The notes beneath the pieces were generated by a model that saw only the letters and a program-made list of their open reading frames with translations, had not been told where the DNA came from and made no database searches. Positions 1 through 5,387 of a stretch of DNA of 7,501 bases are shown one piece after another (position 1 is the first letter of the stretch; each line of letters opens with the position of its first letter). This stretch comes from Candidatus Bathyarchaeota archaeon (lineage in GTDB: Archaea > Thermoproteota > Bathyarchaeia > Bathyarchaeales > Bathyarchaeaceae): assembly GCA_030669695.1 (NCBI GenBank), contig DAOVDC010000032.1, positions 1-7,501 of the forward strand, read 5' to 3'. Both the position numbers and the translations under genes were made by a program.

Positions 1-1473
1 AGGCTACAACTGATGGAAAACGCTGGACAAAGCATCACCGCTGAAATAGCCTCTCGGTTCAAACCCGACAAGACAAGAGTCGCCATTTTCTGCGGTTCAG
101 GCGGAAACGGAGGAGACGGCTTTGTTGCGGCACGCCACCTCGCATGCTTAGGTTTCAAAGTGGACGTAATTCTCGCCGGGAAATCTGAGGATATTATGAA
201 TGATGAGGCGCGGAGAAATTGGCTTGCACTACAAGCACTAAAGGACATAGTCGCCTTACATGAAGTTCATGACTCTTCGCTTGTCCCAAGCGTGAAAGCT
301 AACGTTGTCGTAGACGCTTTGCTTGGGATAGGTTTGAAAGGGGCTTTGCGCCCACCTCTCTTGCAGTTAGTAAAAAAAATCAACGAGATGAAGGCGCTCC
401 GTCTTTCCGTAGACGTGCCCACTGGACTAGACTCGGATTCTGGCAACGTCTTTGGTGAAGCCGTTAGAGCTGACTTAACGGTTACGTTTCATAGAGTGAA
501 ATCGGGTTTGACGAAGACAAAGGCGAAAAAATACGTAGGAGAGCTGCTTGTCAGAGGTATAGGTTTACCCCACGAGTTTGAACGGTTCGTAGGGCCCGGC
601 AATGTTTCGGTACTGACTAAGACCCGTCTCGCCGAGGCTCATAAAGGTGACTTTGGCAGGCTCTTAGTGGTGGGTGGAAGCGAAGTGTTTTCAGGTGCGC
701 CCGCCCTCGTGGCTCTGGCAGCCCTTCGTACTGGAGTGGACTTAACTTACATCGCAGCTCCGCAAAAAACAGCCCACACGATTTCGTCGATGTCTCCTGA
801 CTTGATTACGGTGAAGTTGGAAGGTGAACATCTTAACCCTCGCAATGCGTCGGTCATCAAACGGTATATGGAGATGTCGACTGCAGTTGTCATGGGACCA
901 GGTTTGGGGCTTCACAATGAAACCAGAGATGCTGTGATGAAGATTTTGGAAATGATGGAGGAAGAGAAAGCTCCGCTGTTGCTAGATGCTGATGGGCTTA
1001 AGGCTTTTGCCGAGTCTAAGCGAAAGGCAGGCTTGCCTCTCGTTTTGACGCCTCACGCGGGAGAATATCAGTTATTGACCGGTAAACAACCGTCAAGGGA
1101 CTTGGAGAAACGAGTTGAGGAGGTGCGGAAAACCGCACGGAATCTAGGCGCAGTGGTCTTGTTAAAAGGACCTGTGGACGTGATTTCAGACGGAAAACGA
1201 GTTAAACTAAACTTCACGGGAAACCCGGGAATGACGGTGGGCGGAACCGGTGACGTTCTGTCCGGAATCGTTGGAACATTTTTAGCACAGCAGGTTGACC
1301 CGTTTGAGGCTGCGGTGGCGGGAGCGTTCATCAATGGAGCCGCCGGAGACTTTGTGCAGAGTGAAAAGGGTGATCACATGGTTCCCACAGATATTGTGGA
1401 CTGGATTCCACGGGTTATGAAGAATCCTATGTCCCACATAAAGGTGCGAAAAAGTGTCCCAAAAGGACGTTAA
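1..1473 (+). CDS. nnr: Bifunctional NAD(P)H-hydrate epimerase / ADP- or ATP-dependent NAD(P)H-hydrate dehydratase (5'-truncated by window edge)
   Basis: Repairs hydrated nicotinamide cofactors (NADHX, NADPHX): the N-terminal epimerase interconverts R and S forms and the C-terminal ribokinase-like dehydratase restores NAD(P)H using a nucleotide. Numbering from the Met at position 13, the epimerase half (about 1-205) has a GSGGNGGDGFVAAR loop at 28-41, VDALLGIG with D101, DVPTGLD at 134-140 and TFHRVKSG at 158-165. The dehydratase half (about 208-475) has KGDFGRLLVVGGS from 211, GPGLG, LLLDADGL with D325/D327, TPHAGEY at 346-352, and the GGTGD signature at 410-414 with D414 as the presumed catalytic base. 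The frame is open to base 1 and reads RLQL before MENAG. LMENAG is internal in this family, so the true start lies upstream, probably some 15-30 codons away (inference). The gene ends with TAA at 1471-1473, inside tsr3. The first Asn of the usual GNNGGDG motif is Gly here; the potassium-site Asn (N32) remains. Confidence 0.95.
   Translation, partial: RLQLMENAGQSITAEIASRFKPDKTRVAIFCGSGGNGGDGFVAARHLACLGFKVDVILAGKSEDIMNDEARRNWLALQALKDIVALHEVHDSSLVPSVKANVVVDALLGIGLKGALRPPLLQLVKKINEMKALRLSVDVPTGLDSDSGNVFGEAVRADLTVTFHRVKSGLTKTKAKKYVGELLVRGIGLPHEFERFVGPGNVSVLTKTRLAEAHKGDFGRLLVVGGSEVFSGAPALVALAALRTGVDLTYIAAPQKTAHTISSMSPDLITVKLEGEHLNPRNASVIKRYMEMSTAVVMGPGLGLHNETRDAVMKILEMMEEEKAPLLLDADGLKAFAESKRKAGLPLVLTPHAGEYQLLTGKQPSRDLEKRVEEVRKTARNLGAVVLLKGPVDVISDGKRVKLNFTGNPGMTVGGTGDVLSGIVGTFLAQQVDPFEAAVAGAFINGAAGDFVQSEKGDHMVPTDIVDWIPRVMKNPMSHIKVRKSVPKGR
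1441..1446 (+). promoter_or_regulatory. Shine-Dalgarno site for tsr3
   Basis: AAGGTG lies inside the end of nnr, 7 nt before a GTG codon at 1454. It supports the GTG as the tsr3 start and suggests translation coupled to nnr, with no separate promoter visible. Confidence 0.6.
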
Positions 1474-1990
1474 GATATGCGTCTATCATGCGGGGCAGTG
1501 TGACCCAAAGAAATGTTCGACGTTGAAGTTGAAGCGTCACAATCTGGTTAGGGTTGTGCGTCAGGTGGGCCGACTGCCCCGGGGGGCTGTTATCTTAAAT
1601 CCCTTCTCTGATAGGGCTTTTTCTCCAGCTGATTGCGAGAGAATGGAAAGGAAGGGTTTGGCTGGTATAGACTGCAGTTGGGTGTATGCAAATGACGTGC
1701 TTAAACTTTTTACGCGTAGGGCTTCACGTTGTCTGCCATACTTGGTTGCGGCGAATCCAGTGAACTATGGTAAGCCCACTAAGCTGAGCACGGTGGAGGC
1801 TTTATCCGCAGCCTTATACATCATTGGTCATAAACGGAAGGCTGAGCGGTTGCTTTCCATTTTTAAATGGGGACTAGGGTTTATAACGTTGAATCAGGAG
1901 CTTTTGGAGAGTTATGCTGAAGCAAAGGATAGCAGCGAAATAGTAAAGTTGCAGAAACAGATCATGTCTCAACAACATGCATATGGATAA
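1454..1990 (+). CDS. tsr3: Tsr3 (DUF367) small-subunit rRNA aminocarboxypropyltransferase
   Basis: Tsr3 enzymes transfer the 3-amino-3-carboxypropyl group of S-adenosylmethionine onto a (N1-methyl)pseudouridine in the P-site loop of 16S/18S rRNA, late in small-subunit maturation. The 178-aa chain is the usual archaeal length. Recognisable blocks are YHAGQCDPKKCS (11-22), SPADCERMERKGLAGIDCSW (57-76), RCLPYLVAANPVNYGKPTKL (92-111) followed by STVEALSAAL, and FKWGLGFITLN (137-147). These match the RLI-like N-terminal part and the SAM-binding DUF367 core. The start is GTG at 1454, overlapping nnr by 20 nt and preceded by AAGGTG; no other in-frame start fits the N-terminus. The stop TAA (1988-1990) lies 3 nt from the stop of the convergent permease gene. 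The domain call is firm. The exact rRNA position and whether a Nep1 partner acts first cannot be seen here. Confidence 0.94.
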   Translation: MSQKDVKICVYHAGQCDPKKCSTLKLKRHNLVRVVRQVGRLPRGAVILNPFSDRAFSPADCERMERKGLAGIDCSWVYANDVLKLFTRRASRCLPYLVAANPVNYGKPTKLSTVEALSAALYIIGHKRKAERLLSIFKWGLGFITLNQELLESYAEAKDSSEIVKLQKQIMSQQHAYG

Positions 1991-1993
1991 TAA

Positions 1994-2770
1994 TTATAGC
2001 TTTCCCTTCACTTGGATGGTACGGAGAGCCCAGAAATAGGTTAAACCTCCTACGATTGTGAAAGGAATACTTGTCAGCAGGATGTTTACCAGAAACCATG
2101 GTTGGATTGGGTCTCCTACAAAGGTGTATTGGCGCATGGCGTCAGCAGCAAGACTGAGAGGGTTATGTGACACGATGCTAACTAGGAAAGGCGGGAGGTA
2201 TTGTCTAACTACCGTGATCGGGTAGAACACTGTGCTCAAGGTTAGCAATACGACTTGTACAATTTGTTGGTAGGCGAAGTAGAATTCTGCGTGGGTTGAC
2301 GCTAACGCTGCAAGTGTAGCTGCTATGCCTGCTAGTCCCATGGCGAGGACGAAGAGAAATGGCAGCAGAATGAAAGTACTCCAGATGGCTTGTGCTGGAA
2401 GAACGAGAAGCGCGATCAGCAAGAGGGAGCTTGAGTATACTAGAGCGGCAAGTCCTCCAGCAAGCAGGTAGGCAATAACGACTCCTTTGGTGCTGATAGG
2501 TAAGGATAGGTAGTATTGGATTACCCCTTCGCGGATAGCTAGCCATATTCGTCTTCCCGTGTCCATGGCGGCTACGAAGAGGCCCATAACGACGACTGCG
2601 GGAACGAAGAATTGAAAGTAGTCAAATTTCATTAATCTTTGATAGACTAAGGCGACAACAAGCATGTCTGAGAGATTTAAGCTCAGGAGAACCGCCATAA
2701 GCCACTTTGTTCTGAAGAAGTAGGAGAAATCGTTGCCAGCCAACTGCAATATTCGCAGCAGCTCTGTCAT
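1994..2770 (-). CDS. ABC-2 type transporter permease (second permease of operon)
   Basis: A membrane subunit of an ABC exporter, 258 aa. About six hydrophobic segments are visible: roughly 22-43, 54-70, 96-124, 131-158, 168-186 and 225-247. A short cytosolic N-terminus precedes them and a basic tail (VKGKL) follows. The block STVFYPITVVRQYLPPFLV (179-197), then NPLSLAADAMR (203-213), is the typical ABC-2 signature before the last helix. EGVIQYYLSLPIS (81-93) corresponds to the coupling region of DrrB-like permeases. The same region in the neighbouring permease reads EGRLPYLLSLPIS, so the two are paralogues and probably form a heterodimer with the ATPase. The ATG overlaps the upstream stop as ATGA (2767-2770). 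AAGGTG at 2781-2786, 10 nt upstream on this strand, gives a good ribosome site. The substrate is unknown; drug, lipid, polysaccharide or peptide export are all compatible. Confidence 0.88.
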   Translation of the reverse strand: MTELLRILQLAGNDFSYFFRTKWLMAVLLSLNLSDMLVVALVYQRLMKFDYFQFFVPAVVVMGLFVAAMDTGRRIWLAIREGVIQYYLSLPISTKGVVIAYLLAGGLAALVYSSSLLLIALLVLPAQAIWSTFILLPFLFVLAMGLAGIAATLAALASTHAEFYFAYQQIVQVVLLTLSTVFYPITVVRQYLPPFLVSIVSHNPLSLAADAMRQYTFVGDPIQPWFLVNILLTSIPFTIVGGLTYFWALRTIQVKGKL

Positions 2771-3528
2771 GCGCTTTTCACACCTTCCACCAAACGTTGT
2801 AAGAGTAGCATACCTAAACCGAGCGTACTGACCGCCAAAGCAGTGAGAACTGCAACCGCGTAAATCGGATCCAAGAGTATGCTTGGGTCAAATCCTAGTA
2901 AAAGGCGTACTAGGTCTGCCCCGTAGGTTAAGGGACTAAGAAGGGCCACTGGCGCATAACTTGGTGGCAGAAATATAAGTGGATAAAGCACTGTGCTGAA
3001 CCGAATTATTATGCTGCTTAGGCCGACGGTGATGGCGGTGTATATGTCAGCTGATTTGAAAGCTATAAAGGATAAACCCAGCATTAGACCTGCAACACCG
3101 AAACCTAAAATGAATAGTGTAGCTATTGCGCCTATCACTGAAATGAATGTGAAATTGCCTATGAGTGCCAAGGTGATGGCTAATGGAATTGATATCATTA
3201 GAGCTAGTTCAATTCCACCTTGTAGAGCCATTGACAAGAACAGTTTTGAGCGGGAGATTGGAAGGCTGAGTAGATAAGGCAGTCGTCCTTCGTGGGCATG
3301 TTCAACGAAGTGGCGTCCCGTATGGGAGCCTATGTCAAAGGTCATCATGACTATGAAGCCTATTGCATAGAATTGTTGATAGTTGCTTATGCCGGTTACG
3401 AGCTGTGATATAAGCGCGCCGTAGATGCCGAGTTGGATCGTGAAAGTTATCCATTCCATGATTATCCATACTGGTGGTCTTAGTTCGTGTTTTAGGTCGA
3501 ACCAGACTAGTCGAATGATGTCATGCAT
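2767..3528 (-). CDS. ABC-2 type transporter permease (first permease of operon)
   Basis: A membrane subunit of the same exporter, 253 aa, between the ATPase gene and the second permease. Hydrophobic segments lie at about 21-44, 53-68, 98-122, 127-154, 162-188 and 221-244. The ABC-2 signature region is RFSTVLYPLIFLPPSYAPV (176-194) followed by SPLTYGADLVR (198-208). TGRHF (70-74) and EGRLPYLLSLPIS (80-92) align with TGRRI and EGVIQYYLSLPIS of the second permease, pointing to tandem duplication. The ATG at 3526-3528 overlaps the ATPase stop by 8 nt. GGAG at 3539-3542, 10 nt upstream, is a weaker ribosome site than those of its two neighbours. It presumably contacts the ATPase through the loop holding the LSLPIS segment (inference from family). 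Confidence 0.88.
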   Translation of the reverse strand: MHDIIRLVWFDLKHELRPPVWIIMEWITFTIQLGIYGALISQLVTGISNYQQFYAIGFIVMMTFDIGSHTGRHFVEHAHEGRLPYLLSLPISRSKLFLSMALQGGIELALMISIPLAITLALIGNFTFISVIGAIATLFILGFGVAGLMLGLSFIAFKSADIYTAITVGLSSIIIRFSTVLYPLIFLPPSYAPVALLSPLTYGADLVRLLLGFDPSILLDPIYAVAVLTALAVSTLGLGMLLLQRLVEGVKSA

Positions 3529-4480
3529 TTGTTGTGGTCTCCAGTACTTTGCCTGTGAAGTGCAGGAAGACGTCGTCTAAGGATGGTTCTGTTACCCTCA
3601 CTGATAGGAGACGGGCTTTTCTTTCGTAACACAGGCTTGTCATTTTAGGCACCCACGCTTCAGCCATTGAGACATGGGCTCGATATTGATTTTCACCTGT
3701 TGCCGTTAAATTGACGGTGCCTTCAATCTTGTTTAATTCTTCTCGTAATTCTTCTGTGTTGTTGGGTCCGGGTTCCAATAGTAGTTCAACTACGTCGCCC
3801 CCTGTGATTTTGTCTTTTAAGTTTCTGACCGTGTCACAGACAACACTCTTTCCTTGGTCCAAAACAGTCACTCTGTCTGCAAGATACTCTGCCTCGCGTA
3901 CCTCATTTGTTGCGACTAGAATCGTGGAACCTTCATCTCTCAGTTTGTGTATTTCCCCCCAGATTTTGCGTTTCCCTCTTAGGTCTACTTGGCTACTTGG
4001 TTCATCGAAAATGGCAAACCGTGGGCGTTGTATCAGAAGTTTGGACACTTCCAGTCTTTTAGTCTGCCCTCCTGAAAGGTGCATGAATAGTTTGTTGCGT
4101 GCTTCCCATAGCTCCAAGCCTTTCATGATTTCCTCTATTTTAGCGTCTCGTTCACTTTTAGGTACGCCGCAGATAGCCGCATGGAAGTGCAGTATTTCTG
4201 CTGGTTTGTGTCTCCAGAATCCTCTTGCCTCTTGAAATGATATGCCTAAGATTTGGCGGATTTTAGTTGGCTGTTTTGCTACATCAAGACCCATTACTTT
4301 GGCTGTCCCTGATGTGGGTTTCAGGATAGTTGCAAGGATAAGGAGAAGGGTGGTTTTTCCTGAGCCATTTGGTCCTAACAGGACCATAATTTCTTTCGGG
4401 TTTACCGTGAAGTCGAGACCCTTAAGTGCATGGGTCTTACCGTATCTTTTTATCAGGTTCTGGGTCTCGACCGCGTACAT
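3521..4480 (-). CDS. ABC transporter ATP-binding protein, DrrA-like, with H-loop Asn
   Basis: The cytosolic ATPase that powers the exporter encoded by the two downstream permease genes, 319 aa. Visible motifs are Walker A GPNGSGKTT (36-44, K42), Q-loop Q83, signature LSGGQ (135-139), Walker B AIFDE (156-160) with catalytic E160, and a D-loop reading SSQVD (162-166) rather than the common SALD or SGLD. The switch position, where TTHYMEEAE is usual, reads ATNEVREAE: the H-loop histidine is N192 (AAT, 3905-3907). The C-terminal 100 residues, ending with SLDDVFLHFTG, match the accessory domain of DrrA/NatA-type export ATPases. It is the first gene of the operon. The ATG at 4478-4480 follows AAAGGAG (4491-4497) by 10 nt. 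Domain identity is firm; transported substrate unknown. Confidence 0.93.
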   Translation of the reverse strand: MYAVETQNLIKRYGKTHALKGLDFTVNPKEIMVLLGPNGSGKTTLLLILATILKPTSGTAKVMGLDVAKQPTKIRQILGISFQEARGFWRHKPAEILHFHAAICGVPKSERDAKIEEIMKGLELWEARNKLFMHLSGGQTKRLEVSKLLIQRPRFAIFDEPSSQVDLRGKRKIWGEIHKLRDEGSTILVATNEVREAEYLADRVTVLDQGKSVVCDTVRNLKDKITGGDVVELLLEPGPNNTEELREELNKIEGTVNLTATGENQYRAHVSMAEAWVPKMTSLCYERKARLLSVRVTEPSLDDVFLHFTGKVLETTTNA

Positions 4481-4490
4481 GAGTTGCAGA

Positions 4491-4497
4491 CTCCTTT
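4491..4497 (-). promoter_or_regulatory. Shine-Dalgarno site of the ABC ATPase gene
   Basis: On the minus strand the sequence reads AAAGGAG, 10 nt before the ATG at 4478-4480. It fixes that ATG as the start of the operon's first gene. Confidence 0.7.
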
Positions 4498-4532
4498 CTG
4501 TTTGAATTAGTTCTTAAACACCATAGCAAACT

Positions 4533-4542
4533 AATATAAAAA
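4533..4542 (-). promoter_or_regulatory. Putative archaeal TATA box of the ABC exporter operon
   Basis: The minus strand reads TTTTTATATT here, with purine-rich ACAAG just upstream as a possible BRE. A transcription start about 26 nt downstream would fall near 4511, leaving a leader of about 30 nt that includes AAAGGAG before the ATG at 4480. Position and composition fit an archaeal promoter; no transcript data. Confidence 0.5.
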
Positions 4543-4743
4543 CTTGTACGCGCATCAACAAATGATGTCAAGCTCTGGAGGCACGCGTAAGGCTCCGTAA
4601 ATTTGACTTTTCTCAGTTCATGGTCGATATTTATTCTTATACGCACACATGCTTGTATCCGTTAATGAAGGAGCACTTCTCTCATGGAGTTAGTGTGCCG
4701 TTCGTAACCTTTTTGCTTGTTGTGTGCTTTAGATGTTCAGAAG

Positions 4744-4753
4744 TTTTAAATAT
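4744..4753 (+). promoter_or_regulatory. Putative TATA box of the wHTH-MNT gene (leaderless)
   Basis: TTTTAAATAT is centred about 27 nt before the ATG at 4776. In archaea the TATA centre normally lies 26-27 nt before the transcription start, so the transcript would begin at or next to the start codon. The lack of any ribosome site ahead of 4776 agrees with a leaderless mRNA. Confidence 0.55.
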
Positions 4754-4754
4754 C

Positions 4755-4796
4755 ATTGGTAGTAAATATTACCATATGGTAGAAAAAATTACCAAT
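4755..4796. promoter_or_regulatory. Double-dyad operator over the start codon of wHTH-MNT
   Basis: A 42-bp imperfect palindrome with outer arms ATTGGTA (4755-4761) and TACCAAT (4790-4796) and inner core TACCATATGGTA (4770-4781). It can equally be read as two tandem 20-bp units (4756-4775 and 4776-4795, 16 of 20 identical), each carrying GGTA-N8-TACC. The two dyad centres are 20 bp apart, about two helical turns, so two dimers could bind the same face. The overall centre lies between 4775 and 4776, exactly at the ATG. This is the expected form of an autoregulatory operator; the natural candidate to bind it is the winged-helix domain encoded immediately downstream (inference). Confidence 0.65.
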
Positions 4797-5387
4797 TATG
4801 AGTTCGCTATATTACAGCTATATAGAAACGATTACGACGCAAGTTTTCATGTAAGGGCTATAGCTAAACTGCTCGACACCAGCCATGTAACACTCTTACC
4901 ATATTTAAGGCGACTAGAAAAGAACAAAACATTGATTTCAAGAAAAGTTGGAAAGAATAAAGAGTATTCACTCAACTCCGATAATATCGTAACAAGAGAT
5001 TATCTTATAATCGCTGAGAAACTCAAAACAATAGAATATCTTGAAAGGAATTTCCTAATTAAGAAAATCTCTGAACAACTGCTTGGTTTTGATCTGACGG
5101 GTGCAATTGTGCTTTTTGGTAGTTATGCGAAAAATTATGCCACTGAAACCAGTGACATAGATTTGTTTTATCTGGGTAAACTTTCAAAAGGCATATTGGA
5201 AGAAATTAAAAAATTCGGGAAAACTTACGGAAAAACAATCAATGTTAAAACTGTTAGTCTCAAGAATTTCAAAGACGGTCTGAGAATCGGTGATGCTTTG
5301 ATAAGAGAAATAGTAAAGAGCCATATAATTTTACAAAATTCAGAGCTGTTCGTTAGTCTGTTATGGAGGCGTTACGTTGGAAGATAG
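4776..5387 (+). CDS. Winged-helix / minimal nucleotidyltransferase (MNT) fusion, probable antitoxin and autoregulator
   Basis: A 203-aa cytosolic protein with two domains. Residues about 5-68 form a winged helix-turn-helix: helix HVRAIAKLLD (25-34), recognition helix SHVTLLPYLRRLEKN (36-50) and wing LISRKVGKNKEYSLN (53-67). Residues about 100-185 are a pol-beta-like nucleotidyltransferase with GSYAKNYATETSDIDL (115-130), the GS-X10-DXD motif with metal ligands D128 and D130. A third carboxylate is not evident where the next strand reads INVKTVSL (155-162). In HEPN/MNT systems the MNT protein neutralises the HEPN partner, in known cases by AMPylation. An upstream in-frame ATG at 4620 would add 52 residues. 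I prefer 4776 because the domain begins there and a TATA-like box fits a leaderless start. The gene overlaps the HEPN gene by 11 nt. It is markedly AT-rich compared with nnr, suggesting acquisition. Confidence 0.82.
   Translation: MVEKITNYEFAILQLYRNDYDASFHVRAIAKLLDTSHVTLLPYLRRLEKNKTLISRKVGKNKEYSLNSDNIVTRDYLIIAEKLKTIEYLERNFLIKKISEQLLGFDLTGAIVLFGSYAKNYATETSDIDLFYLGKLSKGILEEIKKFGKTYGKTINVKTVSLKNFKDGLRIGDALIREIVKSHIILQNSELFVSLLWRRYVGR
5365..5369 (+). promoter_or_regulatory. Shine-Dalgarno site deciding the TTG start of the HEPN gene
   Basis: GGAGG lies 7 nt before TTG at 5377-5379. The nearby ATG at 5363 is in another frame and stops after ten codons, so the strong site supports the rare TTG start inside the end of the MNT gene. 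Confidence 0.7.

Larger units (their letters stand above)
4481..4775. promoter_or_regulatory. Divergent regulatory region between the ABC operon and the wHTH-MNT/HEPN cassette
   Basis: This 295-nt stretch holds no gene I would defend. From left to right it contains the ATPase ribosome site, a minus-strand TATA-like box at 4533-4542, a featureless middle part, and the plus-strand TATA-like box (4744-4753) and operator of the MNT gene. An open frame from 4620 continues into the MNT gene, but its 52-residue product is cysteine-rich, hydrophobic and unlike the following domain, and it has no ribosome site. Confidence 0.6.

Noticed and set aside
28..130. Gly for Asn in the GNNGGDG loop of Nnr as a sign of an inactive epimerase
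   Set aside because: The second Asn, the Asp of DALLGIG and the DVPTGLD motif are all kept, so this looks like ordinary variation.
3711..4505. Long plus-strand open frames opposite the ABC ATPase gene
   Set aside because: They are antisense shadows of a gene with all ABC motifs; their translations are Ser/Leu/Arg-rich with no family resemblance.
4437..4646. 69-residue minus-strand frame covering the start of the ABC ATPase gene
   Set aside because: It overlaps the ATPase coding start and its promoter in another frame, and its composition is not protein-like.
4668..4707. Tiny reading frame (ATG at 4684, seven codons) behind AAGGAG, a possible leader peptide
   Set aside because: It is too short to judge, has no repeated regulatory codons or attenuator hairpin after it, and could be chance in an intergenic region.
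4620..4775. N-terminal 52-residue extension of the MNT protein from an ATG at 4620
   Set aside because: The extension is hydrophobic and Cys/His-rich, has no ribosome site, and runs through the TATA-like box and operator. The winged-helix domain begins right after the ATG at 4776.
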